64,000 nucleotides of DNA from Streptococcus sanguinis (GCF_026781265.1 NZ_JAKUVC010000002.1:744001-808000); one strand, 5' to 3'; positions 41,469 to 51,301 are shown, counted from the first letter of the stretch. A program made the numbers and translations. Notes: generated from the letters alone by a model not told the origin.

Positions 41469-42032
41469 TTACTTTACTAAGTCGATAAAATTCTTGATAG
41501 ACGACAAGCCGTCCGGCGTGCCAATGCTTTCTGGATGATACTGAAAACCATAAATGGGCAAGCTCTTATGCTGGATAGCCATGATTGAGTTGTCATCAAC
41601 CGCTCGAGCTGTCACTTCAAAGTCCTCTGGCATCTCCTCAATCAAAATCGAATGATAGCGCATGACTGGCTGCCCATCCTCTAGCCCCTCATAGATAGGA
41701 GATTTACCCTCAAAGCGCAGAACACTTTGCTTGCCGTGCATGACCTTGGGAGCCAAACCTAGCTTTCCGCCAAATACTTCTGCAATGGCTTGGTGCCCCA
41801 AGCAAATCCCCAATATCGGCTTTTTACCAGCAAAATCGCGGATAAGCTCTTCCATCCGTCCTGCATCTGCTGGCCAGCCTGGACCCGGAGACAGAACCAA
41901 GGCATCCGCTTCTTCTGCCGCTTGATAAAGACCTGCATCATCATTTCGCAAGACCTTGACTTCTGCGAAATTGCCGATATACTGGGCTAGATTGTAAGTA
42001 AAAGAATCATAATTATCAATCAATAAAATCAT
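41469..42032 (-). CDS. trpG: Anthranilate synthase component II (glutamine amidotransferase)
   Basis: A 187-residue class I amidotransferase. The nucleophile Cys is in [13 protein letters not shown], the oxyanion strand is LVLSPGPG, and His/Glu are in [12 protein letters not shown]. It supplies ammonia to TrpE; streptococcal TrpG may also serve p-aminobenzoate synthesis. It overlaps trpE by 4 bp. Confidence 0.97.
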   Translation of the reverse strand: MILLIDNYDSFTYNLAQYIGNFAEVKVLRNDDAGLYQAAEEADALVLSPGPGWPADAGRMEELIRDFAGKKPILGICLGHQAIAEVFGGKLGLAPKVMHGKQSVLRFEGKSPIYEGLEDGQPVMRYHSILIEEMPEDFEVTARAVDDNSIMAIQHKSLPIYGFQYHPESIGTPDGLSSIKNFIDLVK

Positions 42033-43387
42033 TGCATCTCTCCTATCTTGGTCATTGATTTGGCTTTGTTGATGGTTTCTTGGTATTCGTTGACAGGGAT
42101 CGAGTCATAAACAATACCCGCTCCAGCTTGAACGTAAGCTCTGCCATTTTTCAAAATCATGGTTCGGATAGCAATGGCAAAATCCATATCCCCTGTCGCA
42201 GACAGATAGCCGATAGCCCCCGCATACACGCCACGTTTTTCCTGTTCCAGCTCATAGATTCGCTTCATGGCCCGAATCTTAGGCGCGCCCGAGACGGTGC
42301 CGGCCGGCAGGGTTGACTTGAGTGCATCCATGGCCGTCAGTTGAGACAAAAGCTGACCACGAACTACACTGGTCAGGTGCATGACATAGCGGAAATACTC
42401 CACTTCCATGTACTTAGTGACTTCCACGCTGTTATTCTGGGCAATTTTACCGATATCATTACGCCCCAAATCAACTAACATACGGTGTTCCGCCACTTCC
42501 TTCTCGTCAGCCAGCAGCTCCTCTGCCAAGGCTTTATCCTCTCTCTCATCCTTCCCACGCGGTCTGGTCCCAGCGATAGGATTGGTCGTAACCTGACCCT
42601 GCTTGACAGACACTAGACTCTCTGGGCTGGCTCCGATAATCTGATAATCTCCGAAATCATAAAAGTAGAGATAGTTGGAAGGATTGGTCACACGCAGATT
42701 GCGATAGTAATCCAGTGGCCTACCAGAATACTCTGCTGAAAAACGCTGACTGAGCACACATTGGAACATATCTCCCTGCCGAATCAAGCTGCGCGCTTCC
42801 TCCACCATTTTTTCAAAAGCTGTCTGCTCGATGTGACTCTGGAAGTTCAAACTGGACAGTTCCAGTGGTGAAAATTCATCTGCTGCAGGCTGCGCCAGCT
42901 CAGTCATGATTCGCTCCAGACTAGTAGCCAAATCAGCTTCGCTTCTATCACTGTAGAGCGCCTCCTCAAGGATATAGACCTTATCTTTTTTATGATCAAA
43001 AACTATGTAACTCTCATAAACGAAAAAGTGCATATCCGGCGTTCCAATCACATCAGCTGGAATCTGGCCAATCTCCTCATAGAGTGAAATCATATCATAG
43101 CCGACAAAACCGATGGCTCCACCACCAAAAGGCAGGTCTGAATGATGGCCTTTTTTTACGGCCAACTCATGAAGATAGTCCAAGGGATCTTCCTCAATTA
43201 CTTGCCCATTCTTTGTTAAACGGCCATTTTCATAGCGAACTTCAAAGACTGGATTATAGGCTAGGATAGAAAAGCGGGCTGTTTCGCTATCTCTCGGAAT
43301 ACTCTCCAAAATCACCTTGTGGTCGCCCTGAATCCGCATATAAGCCAGAATCGGTGATAAAATATCAGCTGGTAAAATCTTTTGCAT
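42029..43387 (-). CDS. trpE: Anthranilate synthase component I
   Basis: A 452-residue chorismate-binding enzyme. The Trp feedback site is the N-terminal LESIPRDSETARFSILAY region. The catalytic motifs are NPIAGTRPRG, HRMLVDLGRNDIGK, PAGTVSGAPKIRAM and GAGIVYDS. It is the first enzyme of the pathway and the first gene after the inner T-box. Confidence 0.98.
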   Translation of the reverse strand: MQKILPADILSPILAYMRIQGDHKVILESIPRDSETARFSILAYNPVFEVRYENGRLTKNGQVIEEDPLDYLHELAVKKGHHSDLPFGGGAIGFVGYDMISLYEEIGQIPADVIGTPDMHFFVYESYIVFDHKKDKVYILEEALYSDRSEADLATSLERIMTELAQPAADEFSPLELSSLNFQSHIEQTAFEKMVEEARSLIRQGDMFQCVLSQRFSAEYSGRPLDYYRNLRVTNPSNYLYFYDFGDYQIIGASPESLVSVKQGQVTTNPIAGTRPRGKDEREDKALAEELLADEKEVAEHRMLVDLGRNDIGKIAQNNSVEVTKYMEVEYFRYVMHLTSVVRGQLLSQLTAMDALKSTLPAGTVSGAPKIRAMKRIYELEQEKRGVYAGAIGYLSATGDMDFAIAIRTMILKNGRAYVQAGAGIVYDSIPVNEYQETINKAKSMTKIGEMQ

Positions 43388-43499
43388 ATTTTTTCTTTCT
43401 ATTTAAATCAGACGCGTTTTAGGAGGAGCAATCTGCTAGTTATGACTTCATTCGCAAGAACAGATAGCACCTGTTCACTGATATAACTTGCTCCAGAAC

Positions 43500-43785
43500 T
43501 ACAGAAAAACGCCCGCACAGTTCATCCTGTGAGGGCGTGTCATCGCGGTGCCACCTCAGTTATGGAGTTTTCAGGCTCCACATCTCATTTACCTATTTAC
43601 AGTCATTTAGATCCCTTTTAGTGCAAGTCAGTATACTGGTTTACAGCAAACCATGCTAACAAAGTAATGAAAGAGCAACTAAATGACAAAATGTTGACTC
43701 CAACAGCCCATTTCATAACTTCTCCTGCCTGTTTACAGCAACCACAGACTCTCTTAAAGGAGGGATGTTACTACTCTTCTGCTGG
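43500..43785 (-). promoter_or_regulatory. Trp-specific T-box riboswitch in front of trpE
   Basis: On the minus strand the T-box core TGAGGTGGCACCGCG is at 43558-43544. The terminator hairpin is CGCCCgCACAG/CTGTGaGGGCG (43537-43510) followed by TTTTT. The Stem I region (about 43770-43690) matches the second T-box closely and has TGG at 43710-43708 in the specifier position. It begins within about 20 bases of the trpB2 stop with no clear promoter between, so it may sit inside a transcript that starts upstream. Confidence 0.92.
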
Positions 43786-43790
43786 GTATT

Positions 43791-44972
43791 TTATTTTCGT
43801 TTTTCTAGATAGTCGGCAACGGCTGCCACATCCTTGTCTCCACGACCAGATACGTTGATAATGATGATTTGGTCAGATGACAGTTGCGGAGCTCTCTTGA
43901 TAGCTTCAGCAATGGCATGGGAGCTTTCGATTGCCGGCAAAATTCCTTCCTTTTGTGTCAAGAGAAGCAAGGCATCCACAGCTTCATCATCTGTCGCGGC
44001 TACGTATTCTACTCGACCAGAATCTTTAAAGAAAGCATGTTCGGGACCAACTCCAGGATAGTCCAAGCCTGCTGAAATGGAGTAAACCGGTGCTACCTGA
44101 CCATCTTCAGCAAAGACAGCGTAAGTCTTCATACCGTCCACTACTCCGACGCTTCCCTTGGTCATGGTCGCTGCATGCTGGTCTGTGTCAAGACCCCGTC
44201 CAGCCGCTTCAACTCCCACTAACTTAACTTCTTCATCTGCCACATACTGAGAGAATGCACCGATAGCATTGGAGCCACCGCCTACGCAGGCAATAACATA
44301 GTCTGGCAAGCGACCTTCCTTGTCCAAAATCTGACGGCGTGATTCTTCACTGATCACCTTTTGGAACTCATGGACAATGGTCGGATAGGGGTGAGGTCCG
44401 ACAGCCGAACCCAAAACATAGAAGGCTTCCAAATCACTCATCCAAGCTCCAAAGGCTGCATCCACAGCATCCTTGAGGGTTTTGGTGCCTGTTTCCACAG
44501 CATGAACAGTCGCACCCATCATTTCCATGCGGAAAACATTGAGGCGCTGGCGTTCTACATCCTCTGCACCCATGTAAACATCGCACTTCATACCAAACTT
44601 AGCTGCGGCTGCCGCAGTTGCTACACCATGCTGACCAGCTCCAGTTTCAGCGATGACTCGGGTCTTGCCCATGCGCTTAGCTAGAAGAATCTGCCCCAAA
44701 ACATTATTGAGCTTATGCGAGCCTAGATGATTGAGATCTTCCCGCTTCAGATAAATCTTCGCTCCACCCAGATGCTGGGTCAGACTTTCTGCAAAGTAGA
44801 GCGGGGTTTCCCGACCTGAATAATCCGCCAAATAATGTCGGTATTCCTTTAAAAATTCTGGGTCATCCTTATACTTCTCAAAAGTCACTTCCAATTCATC
44901 CAGCAAGGTTTGGATAGGCTCTGGTACAAAGGAGCCGCCGAATTGTCCAAAATATCCTTTAGTTTCTGTCAT
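43791..44972 (-). CDS. Second tryptophan synthase beta-like protein (divergent TrpB paralog)
   Basis: A 393-residue fold-type II PLP enzyme, roughly half identical by eye to the operon TrpB. The PLP Lys K87, [17 protein letters not shown] and GRGDKD are kept. However, the loop before the Lys is NHLGSHK instead of NHTGAHK, and the indole-tunnel region is GVVDGMK...EDGQ instead of GVLHG...EQGQ. Segments such as [12 protein letters not shown] and [15 protein letters not shown] resemble proteobacterial TrpB, suggesting transfer. It has no trpA partner beside it and is preceded by its own Trp T-box. It may be a stand-alone enzyme using free indole or another donor. Confidence 0.92.
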   Translation of the reverse strand: MTETKGYFGQFGGSFVPEPIQTLLDELEVTFEKYKDDPEFLKEYRHYLADYSGRETPLYFAESLTQHLGGAKIYLKREDLNHLGSHKLNNVLGQILLAKRMGKTRVIAETGAGQHGVATAAAAAKFGMKCDVYMGAEDVERQRLNVFRMEMMGATVHAVETGTKTLKDAVDAAFGAWMSDLEAFYVLGSAVGPHPYPTIVHEFQKVISEESRRQILDKEGRLPDYVIACVGGGSNAIGAFSQYVADEEVKLVGVEAAGRGLDTDQHAATMTKGSVGVVDGMKTYAVFAEDGQVAPVYSISAGLDYPGVGPEHAFFKDSGRVEYVAATDDEAVDALLLLTQKEGILPAIESSHAIAEAIKRAPQLSSDQIIIINVSGRGDKDVAAVADYLEKRK

Positions 44973-45004
44973 CTTATTTGCCTCTTTTCTTTATTTTCAA
45001 ACAA

Positions 45005-45250
45005 AACAAAAGCCCACACACAGAAAAAACTCTGTGTGAGGGCGTAAAATCGCGGTGCCACCTCAATTATGGAGCAAAGTATAGACTGCCTCCATATCTC
45101 TGTCTTGTCTAACAACAAGCTGCACTGTAAGGTGTGCTCACCGAATTTTTATTGCTTCAAATTCATTTTTTCCATCAGCCCACTTCATAACCTTCCACTG
45201 CCTGTTTCCACCAACCACAGGCTCCCTGAAAGTAGAAAAAATTATTACTT
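45005..45250 (-). promoter_or_regulatory. Trp-specific T-box riboswitch in front of the second trpB
   Basis: On the minus strand TGAGGTGGCACCGCG is at 45065-45051. The terminator hairpin GCCCACACACAGA/TCTGTGTGaGGGC (45044-45011) is followed by a T-rich run. The Stem I region aligns with the trpE T-box and holds TGG at 45182-45180 in the same context (GAAGTGGGCTG here, GAAATGGGCTG there). It is the outer of two serial Trp switches. Confidence 0.92.
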
Positions 45251-45339
45251 TTCTGATGATTTATTTTATTATAGGCCTTTCCCTTTTTCTTGTCAAGAAA
45301 AAATTTAATTTTTTCTCCCAAACCCGAACCTTTCTCTCG

Positions 45340-45879
45340 CTAATCTCTTTTGAAAGCGTCGCCTTGGCGATTTTTCCAGATTTTTTGACCAAGCTGAAAA
45401 GCCCGCCAAGCCAGATAGCCACCCAAAGTATTGGTCCAGAGATCATCAATCTCAAAAACTCGATTGGCGTTGATAAGAAGATCCAGCAGAATCTGAGTCA
45501 CTTCGATAGACAGACTCATCCCAAAGCTCAGCCATACAACCTTCTTGGTCTTCCGCAATTTCGGAAAGAGGTAAAGCAATTGAAAGATTAAGGGCGACAG
45601 CAGAAAGATATTGGCTAGATTTTGGATAAAGACCTTGACCAGCTGGAGCCAAGAAGTAATCTCGCCAATATTGACAAAGGAATTAAAAGGGATTAACAAA
45701 ACCACTATTCGGCCAAAATACTGGATTCCCGGCGTTTCCATTCCTGGCTCTGGCACCTGAGGAATAAAGCACAAAATGCAAAGCATCAAGAAATAGAGCC
45801 AGCTTCCCCCTACCAGCAATTTCCGTCCCTTAGCTGTCAGCTCACCGGCTGAAGTCAGATAGTTCTTAAGGCTGAACAT
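45340..45879 (-). CDS. VanZ-like membrane protein
   Basis: A 179-residue protein with about four membrane segments and the VanZ signatures [17 protein letters not shown] and [15 protein letters not shown], ending in a basic tail. VanZ-like proteins are linked to teicoplanin tolerance or sorting of lipids, but the role in streptococci is unclear. It overlaps rlmN by 14 bp, so it is co-translated. Confidence 0.88.
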   Translation of the reverse strand: MFSLKNYLTSAGELTAKGRKLLVGGSWLYFLMLCILCFIPQVPEPGMETPGIQYFGRIVVLLIPFNSFVNIGEITSWLQLVKVFIQNLANIFLLSPLIFQLLYLFPKLRKTKKVVWLSFGMSLSIEVTQILLDLLINANRVFEIDDLWTNTLGGYLAWRAFQLGQKIWKNRQGDAFKRD

Positions 45880-46954
45880 TTTCTACCAATGCTTTCTCGC
45901 GATCCCGCTTCATAGTATTGGAACGCAGCTGACCGCAGGCTGCATCAATATCCGTTCCATGTTCCTGACGAACCACGCAGTTGACTCCGTTTTTCTTGAG
46001 GGTATCGTAGAAGGCCATCACGCGCTCTTTGGGACTGCGGCTGTATTGGTCGTGCTCGCTAACGGGGTTGTAAGGAATGAGATTGACATAAGACAGTTTC
46101 TTAATGTTCTTGAGCAGCTCAGCCAGCTCCTTGGCCTGCTCTACCCCGTCATTGACTTCATTGAGCATGATGTACTCAAAGGTCACCCGGCGGTTGGTCG
46201 TCTCAATATAGTATTCAATAGCTGCAAAAAGCTTTTCGATAGGGAAGGACCGGTTAATCCGCATGATACTGGTCCGCAGATCATTATTCGGGGCATGGAG
46301 GGATACAGCTAGATTGACCTGCACACCTTCATTGGCAAAGTCACGAATCTTATGCGCCAGTCCTGAAGTCGAAACCGTGATATGGCGGGCACCGATAGCC
46401 AAACCTTTATCATCATTGACCGTCCGGACAAACTTGAGCACATTGTCATAGTTGTCAAAAGGCTCACCGATTCCCATAACCACGATGTGACTGACCCGCT
46501 CATCCTGACCACGCTCGTCAAAATACTTTTGAACCAGCATAATCTGAGCTACAATCTCACCGTTATTAAGGTCGCGTTGCTTTTTAATCAAGCCAGAAGC
46601 ACAGAAGGTACAGCCGATATTGCAGCCAACTTGGGTGGTCACACAGACTGAAAGTCCATAGTGCTGGCGCATGAGCACCGTCTCAATCAGCATACCGTCC
46701 GGCAGCTCAAAGAGGTACTTGACCGTACCGTCAGCTGACTCCTGAACAATGCGCTGCTTAAGCGGATTAACGACAAACTGATCATTTAGCTTGGCAATTA
46801 AGTCCTTGGATAGATTGGTCATTTCCCCAAAAGACTGGACCCGCTTGCGATAGAGCCACTCCCAAATCTGGGCAGCACGGAATTTCTTTTCTCCCTGAGC
46901 TTCCGCCCATTCAATCATTTCCTGACGCGTTAAGCTATAAATAGATGGTTTCAT
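45866..46954 (-). CDS. rlmN: 23S rRNA (A2503-C2)/tRNA methyltransferase RlmN
   Basis: A 362-residue radical SAM enzyme. The 4Fe-4S motif is in [13 protein letters not shown], the catalytic Cys pair includes the C-terminal AACGQLRS, with [14 protein letters not shown] and TVSTSGL in between. It methylates A2503 of 23S rRNA, aiding fidelity. It overlaps yutD by 4 bp and vanZ by 14 bp. Confidence 0.97.
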   Translation of the reverse strand: MKPSIYSLTRQEMIEWAEAQGEKKFRAAQIWEWLYRKRVQSFGEMTNLSKDLIAKLNDQFVVNPLKQRIVQESADGTVKYLFELPDGMLIETVLMRQHYGLSVCVTTQVGCNIGCTFCASGLIKKQRDLNNGEIVAQIMLVQKYFDERGQDERVSHIVVMGIGEPFDNYDNVLKFVRTVNDDKGLAIGARHITVSTSGLAHKIRDFANEGVQVNLAVSLHAPNNDLRTSIMRINRSFPIEKLFAAIEYYIETTNRRVTFEYIMLNEVNDGVEQAKELAELLKNIKKLSYVNLIPYNPVSEHDQYSRSPKERVMAFYDTLKKNGVNCVVRQEHGTDIDAACGQLRSNTMKRDREKALVENVQP

Positions 46955-47529
46955 TTTTCTCCTTTATTCTGGCGAATCACAAAATGGCGATTGCTGTCTT
47001 TTTGCTTTTTCTGCCTGTCTTGCTGGGAATTGTTGCGGGAGCGCTTATTATCCCTTTTAGAACGACTGTCTCGGTCTCGCTCGCTTCTGCGATTACGACC
47101 GCCCGAACGACTGTTGCGAGAACGTTTTGACTGACCTTCTGCCTCTTTCTTGCCATGGGATTTCTTATCAAAGGAAGCGCGCTGGGGATTTGGATTTTCC
47201 AAGACAAAATAAGCACAGCCGTAGCTGCAGTACTCCAGCAAATAGTCTTCTAAGCGACTGATTTTCTCATCGCTTTCATTAGCCCGCTCGTCCTTGTAAA
47301 AACCACGCAGGCGCAGCTGCTCATTGCCCCAGTCACCGACAATATAGTCAAACTTGGTGAGAATTTCTGAAAAACGCTGATGAAAGGCAGTCAAGTCAAA
47401 GCCTTCCTTATAATTCTCAATCAATTCAAACTCGAATTTTTCTGCAACAATCTTGCTGTCAATCTGTTTAAACTCCGGTCCTGGGAATTTATTATAATTA
47501 TACAATTCAGGTGAAATATCTTTACGCAT
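46951..47529 (-). CDS. yutD: YutD-family protein with a long basic tail
   Basis: A 192-residue protein. The first 115 residues match YutD/DUF1027 ([36 protein letters not shown]). The last 70 form a low-complexity tail rich in Arg, Lys, Ser and Asn (for example [16 protein letters not shown]), the kind seen in RNA-binding proteins. Its link to rlmN suggests an rRNA or ribosome role, which is inference. It is the first gene of the unit. Confidence 0.87.
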   Translation of the reverse strand: MRKDISPELYNYNKFPGPEFKQIDSKIVAEKFEFELIENYKEGFDLTAFHQRFSEILTKFDYIVGDWGNEQLRLRGFYKDERANESDEKISRLEDYLLEYCSYGCAYFVLENPNPQRASFDKKSHGKKEAEGQSKRSRNSRSGGRNRRSERDRDSRSKRDNKRSRNNSQQDRQKKQKDSNRHFVIRQNKGEK

Positions 47530-47858
47530 ACTCTTCCTTTAACAATCTTGGATAGTTTATCTACAACACTTTATTTTATCATAAATCAACCAGTATTTCG
47601 CGGACTTTTCATCAAAAATATCTTTCTGAAAAAAGTCAGACGATTTAAAGCAGAGAAGACCAGATGATTTTGTCTGTTTCACAAGAAAAGGGAGTGGGAA
47701 AGAACTTCAAACAAGTTAAAAAGTTCGTCTTCCCACCCCCGCACAGTTGATTAGGTCATCTTTGGAGCTTAAAAAGCGAAGTAAGATGCCAATCAACCAC
47801 TGCGTCATCTATTTTTTCTAATTTAGACTCAAAAGTCTGGACTTTTTGCCCAGACTCT
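47530..47858. repeat. Gene-free interval with a composite hairpin repeat (47690-47804)
   Basis: No gene is seen. The first hairpin (47690-47740) pairs GGGAGTGGGAAAGAACTT with AAGTTCGTCTTCCCACCCCC. The second (47741-47804) has outer arms GCACAGTTGATTAGG and CCAATCAACCACTGCG and inner pairing CATCTT/AAGATG and AGCTT/AAGC. I recall related sequences between genes of other streptococci; this looks like a non-coding, palindromic repeat family. The sepM terminator is the last part. Confidence 0.65.
47831..47856 (-). terminator. Terminator of sepM
   Basis: Stem AGTCTGG/CCAGACT with a 9-base loop and TTTT on the minus strand. Confidence 0.75.
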
Positions 47859-48902
47859 TTACTTGTTCTTTTTCAGATAGTCAATGGCATCCTGCAGCGT
47901 TTTAACTGGAACAATTTTCATATCCGTTTTAATCTTCTTGGCTGTCTCCAGAGCCGTTTGGTAGTTGTTTTTCCCATTAGGAGAAAGCTTCTTCTCTTCC
48001 TCTGTAAGTTCATTGTTGGGTGCAAAGAAGATATCCGCTCCGCTTTGGGCTGCTGAAACGACTTTCTTATCGATTCCGCCGATTTCGCCAACTTCACCTT
48101 CACGGCTGATGCTGCCGGTCCCTGCAATATCGCGGCCGTCACGAAGAGTCGGATCAGCCAACTGGGTATAAATGGCTAGGCTGAACATGAGACCAGCACT
48201 AGGACCTCCAATACCCTCAGTTGAAAATGTAATCGGAATATTACTGCTGACTTCTGTCCGGTCTATCAGACTAATGCCAATCCCGTTCTTACCGTTCTCC
48301 AGCTTGATAATCTTTCCGGTTACCGATTTCTCCTGATCATCTTCTTGGAAAGTCACCTTGACCTTGTCCCCAAGCTTCTGCGAGTTGACATACTTGACCA
48401 GCTCCTCAGAGCTTTCAAAGGTCTTGTCATTGACACCGGTTACCGTATCAGCAATATTGAGAACTCCCTTGAAAGTTGAGTTATCTGCCACCTGCAAGAC
48501 ATAAACCCCCAAATAGTCCATTTTGATCTCTTTACCAGCTGTCGTCAACCCCTGATATTTGGCCATATTTTGCGATGTTTCCATGTAAAATTGGTTGATC
48601 CGATTAAACTCATCGTCCGTGGAGCCACCTGTCATATCCTTAGCGGAATAAATATCTGTAAAAGGGGTCAGCCAAGCATAGACCAGATGCGCAAAGGTTG
48701 CCTGCTCTACTCCGACCGTCACAAAGTTGTAGGAGCCCGCTTCCTTGTCGGCCTTATTATCAACTATCAAGACCTGACGAACATCTTCGGCACCACCAGG
48801 AACTTCTATATAATAAGGCAGACGAACGTAAAGAGCTGCTATAAAAAAGGCAATAGTGACACCAATGACCGTTGGCAATATAAACTTCTTAATTCTTTTC
48901 AT
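47859..48902 (-). CDS. sepM: SepM-type PDZ/Lon-like membrane protease
   Basis: A 347-residue protein: N-terminal membrane anchor ([19 protein letters not shown]), a PDZ domain in the middle and a C-terminal Lon (S16) domain with catalytic Ser in GGPSAG (about 235) and Lys in GGIDKK (about 277). In S. mutans the homolog trims the competence-stimulating peptide; here the substrate is unknown. It overlaps coaD by 14 bp. Confidence 0.93.
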   Translation of the reverse strand: MKRIKKFILPTVIGVTIAFFIAALYVRLPYYIEVPGGAEDVRQVLIVDNKADKEAGSYNFVTVGVEQATFAHLVYAWLTPFTDIYSAKDMTGGSTDDEFNRINQFYMETSQNMAKYQGLTTAGKEIKMDYLGVYVLQVADNSTFKGVLNIADTVTGVNDKTFESSEELVKYVNSQKLGDKVKVTFQEDDQEKSVTGKIIKLENGKNGIGISLIDRTEVSSNIPITFSTEGIGGPSAGLMFSLAIYTQLADPTLRDGRDIAGTGSISREGEVGEIGGIDKKVVSAAQSGADIFFAPNNELTEEEKKLSPNGKNNYQTALETAKKIKTDMKIVPVKTLQDAIDYLKKNK

Positions 48903-49383
48903 TGTTGATTCTTTCTAATTCTTTGATTACACTTTGGGGCACATAGGCCGCGATATCCTGCTGAAAAGCAATCAGCTCACGAATACGTGATGAACTGATA
49001 GGCTGATAGACTGGCTTGCTGAGTAAGAAAATCGTCTCCAGCTCTCCTGCTAGTTCATGATTGAAAAAGTTCATATTGGCTTCATAGTCTAGGTCTTGAC
49101 TATTGCGGAGACCGCGTACAAAGGCCTGGGCTCCCATTCTTCTGGCCACTGTCACTGCTAGCTCATTCTGCGAAGTGATGACCTCGACATTATCCAAATG
49201 TTGCAGAGCTTCTTTGACCATGCGCTCTCTGGCCTCAATTGTAAAAAAACCTGACTTTTCCCGGTTATAGAAAATCCCTACATAGAGCTTGTCAAAGAGC
49301 CTGCTAGCCCGCTCAATCAGGTCCACATGACCCTTGGTCATCGGGTCAAAAGACCCTGTGAATAATCCTATCTTATCTGACAT
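48889..49383 (-). CDS. coaD: Phosphopantetheine adenylyltransferase
   Basis: A 164-residue nucleotidyltransferase with [15 protein letters not shown] (HxGH), [13 protein letters not shown] and SSSRIRELI motifs. It makes dephospho-CoA. It overlaps rsmD by 11 bp and sepM by 14 bp. Confidence 0.98.
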   Translation of the reverse strand: MSDKIGLFTGSFDPMTKGHVDLIERASRLFDKLYVGIFYNREKSGFFTIEARERMVKEALQHLDNVEVITSQNELAVTVARRMGAQAFVRGLRNSQDLDYEANMNFFNHELAGELETIFLLSKPVYQPISSSRIRELIAFQQDIAAYVPQSVIKELERINNEKN

Positions 49384-49912
49384 ACACCGTCACCTTTGAA
49401 ATTCCATATATCTTCTGCTTCCAAATGCCCAGCCCGGCAATTTCTTCTGGCAATTCAACATCCTTATCTGTCTCACAGACTACTAGGACATCTTGACTCA
49501 AGAGTTGGCCTTCCTCTAGCTTCTCAAGGTCTGCCACAATCTGCTCCTTGGCATAAGGCGGATCTAAGAGAACCAAGTCAAAAGCTCCCGTAAATATTTC
49601 CAAGGCTCGACCAGACTCCATCTTGAGCAAGTCAAAACGTTCCGGCTCCTTGGTCATCTGAATGTTCTCTGAAATAATAGCCTGAGCTCTGCGATCCCTT
49701 TCGACTAAGATAGCTTCCTCCATACCTCGCGAAATAGCCTCAATGGCCAAACTCCCGCTCCCAGCATAAAGATCTAGCACCCGACCACCGTCAAAATAGG
49801 GACCAACCATATTAAAAATCGCCCCCTTGACCTTATCAGTCGTAGGTCTAGTCGTCTTGCCGTCCAAAGTCTTGAGGGGCCTACCCCCGTATTTACCTGC
49901 AACAACTCTCAT
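49373..49912 (-). CDS. rsmD: 16S rRNA (G966-N2)-methyltransferase
   Basis: A 179-residue Rossmann methyltransferase: [22 protein letters not shown] loop and [11 protein letters not shown] catalytic motif. It methylates G966 of 16S rRNA. The ATG at 49912 fits the family N-terminus ([13 protein letters not shown]). No ribosome site precedes it, and a TATAAT ends only 7 bases upstream, so the mRNA should be leaderless or nearly so. Confidence 0.95.
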   Translation of the reverse strand: MRVVAGKYGGRPLKTLDGKTTRPTTDKVKGAIFNMVGPYFDGGRVLDLYAGSGSLAIEAISRGMEEAILVERDRRAQAIISENIQMTKEPERFDLLKMESGRALEIFTGAFDLVLLDPPYAKEQIVADLEKLEEGQLLSQDVLVVCETDKDVELPEEIAGLGIWKQKIYGISKVTVYVR

Positions 49913-49919
49913 AAAAAAC

Positions 49920-49947
49920 ATTATAACACACATCGCACAAGAGGCAA
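49920..49947 (-). promoter_or_regulatory. rsmD promoter, nearly on the start codon
   Basis: -35 TTGCCT (49947-49942), 16 bp, -10 TATAAT (49925-49920) with extended TG. Seven bases separate the -10 from the ATG, placing the expected start of transcription at or beside the A of ATG. Confidence 0.8.
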
Positions 49948-49971
49948 ATTTTTTGAAAACTGGACAGACAA

Positions 49972-50007
49972 AAAACAGAAGTCCCCAAAATTAGAGACTT
50001 CTGTTTT
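49972..50007 (-). terminator. Terminator of the YcxB-like gene
   Basis: Stem AAAACAGAAGTC/GACTTCTGTTTT overlapping the last codons, then a T run on the minus strand. Confidence 0.8.
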
Positions 50008-50479
50008 CTTTTAGTTTTAGTAAAAAAGCAATTAATTCAGGCTGACAGTCTGCCTTATCCAAGATCAGCCCTATTGACCGGCCAACCATAATATAAAAAG
50101 TTTCTGGCTTGTCTATAATCGCCACAATATCCTGATAATCATATCGAGAGGTATGATTGCGATTAAGGACTTGAAAATCCCTCTCATAGAAGTTAAACTC
50201 CTGCTCCAAATCATGCCAGAGGGGGTTGCCTCTATAAAACTTTTTAATATGTCGATTCATGGACAGATAGTAAAGAAAAGGAAGGACTGCCACAGTAACA
50301 AGAAAAGCTACGCCTGGCAAAGGTTCCCCGATGAAAAAACAGATTGCACCGCATATCAGCACCACTATCTCAGGGAGAATCAGTGAGAAGATGCCATTCT
50401 TTTTATACCAGAAATTGGTCCAAGCGAAACGGCGGTAAGCTTCTTCTGTCATAATCGTCTTTGCTATCATAGGAAACAT
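49991..50479 (-). CDS. YcxB-like membrane protein
   Basis: A 162-residue protein with two membrane segments (about 30-50 and 55-72) followed by a soluble YcxB-like C-terminal domain (EFNFYERDFQVLNRNHTSRYDYQDIVAIIDKPETFYI). The function is unknown. The ATG at 50479 has GGAGG 7 bases upstream. It is a single gene with its own terminator, divergent from the mutagenesis cassette. Confidence 0.75.
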   Translation of the reverse strand: MFPMIAKTIMTEEAYRRFAWTNFWYKKNGIFSLILPEIVVLICGAICFFIGEPLPGVAFLVTVAVLPFLYYLSMNRHIKKFYRGNPLWHDLEQEFNFYERDFQVLNRNHTSRYDYQDIVAIIDKPETFYIMVGRSIGLILDKADCQPELIAFLLKLKENRSL

Positions 50480-50555
50480 CTCTCTACCTCCAGGTTATAT
50501 TCCTCCCTACAGTTTACCACACTCTTGCTAGAAATAACAATACTCAATAAAAAAC

Positions 50556-50608
50556 TTGCTTTTCTCGATTTCATTTGTTATACTATACGTAACTTTTTAA
50601 ACGTTACG
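50556..50608 (+). promoter_or_regulatory. Promoter and inverted-repeat operator of the hdiR-umuC cassette
   Basis: -35 TTGCTT (50556-50561), 17 bp, -10 TATACT (50579-50584) with extended TG. An inverted repeat CGTAAC/GTTACG with a 9-base centre (50588-50608) covers the expected start site, suiting autorepression by the encoded regulator. Confidence 0.75.
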
Positions 50609-50620
50609 CAGGTGGTGAAT

Positions 50621-51298
50621 ATGTTTTCTCATGAAAAATTAAAAAAACGCCGTTTGGAGCTTAATTTGACACAATCTTCCATTTATCAAGAGCTGGGCAT
50701 CTCTCGAAAGACTTACTCTGCTTGGGAAAATGGCCTAGCAGAACCCCACGCAAAAAATCTCAGGAGGTTGGCCACCTGTCTCAAGGTCCAAGAGAACTAC
50801 TTTGTGGATGAGACCAGCGTGCTCTACACCTATCCTTTACTAACTCCACCACATAAAAAAGAAGTAGACCAGCTCGCTAGTAGGCTCCTAGAGAGACAGC
50901 GCAAGGTTAGTACTCTTACAGCCTATAAAGTTCTATCCGTTGAGCTGGCTGCAGGTCGCGGTCACAGTTATTATGACAATGAAACAGACTACGAAACTGT
51001 CTACTTTGATCAAGATATCCAGCACGATTTTGCATCCTGGGTCTCTGGGGATTCTATGGAACCCAAGTATCCCAATGGCTCTGTTGCCCTTATGAAACAG
51101 ACAGGATTTGACTACGATGGGGCCGTCTATGCTCTCATGTGGAATGGCAAGACCTATATCAAAAAAGTCTACCGCGAAGCTGAAGGTCTACGCCTAGAGT
51201 CTATCAATCCTGACTACGAGGATCTCTTTGCTCCTTACGAAGACCAGCCTAGCATTGTCGGTATAGTAGTCGGACATTTTCTGCCGATTGAGGTATAA
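50621..51298 (+). CDS. hdiR: HdiR-type self-cleaving repressor (XRE HTH + S24 peptidase)
   Basis: A 225-residue protein. The N-terminal Cro/C1 helix-turn-helix (LNLTQSSIYQELGISRKTYSAWENG) is followed by a LexA-like S24 domain: an Ala-Gly cleavage site (AAGRG, about 110), catalytic Ser in SGDSMEP (about 145) and Lys in the GKTYIKKVY segment. On DNA damage such repressors cleave themselves. It starts at the ATG at 50621 (GGTGGTGAAT upstream). Three base pairs separate it from the polymerase gene, so it controls its own cassette. Confidence 0.9.
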   Translation: MFSHEKLKKRRLELNLTQSSIYQELGISRKTYSAWENGLAEPHAKNLRRLATCLKVQENYFVDETSVLYTYPLLTPPHKKEVDQLASRLLERQRKVSTLTAYKVLSVELAAGRGHSYYDNETDYETVYFDQDIQHDFASWVSGDSMEPKYPNGSVALMKQTGFDYDGAVYALMWNGKTYIKKVYREAEGLRLESINPDYEDLFAPYEDQPSIVGIVVGHFLPIEV

Positions 51299-51301
51299 GC
51301 C

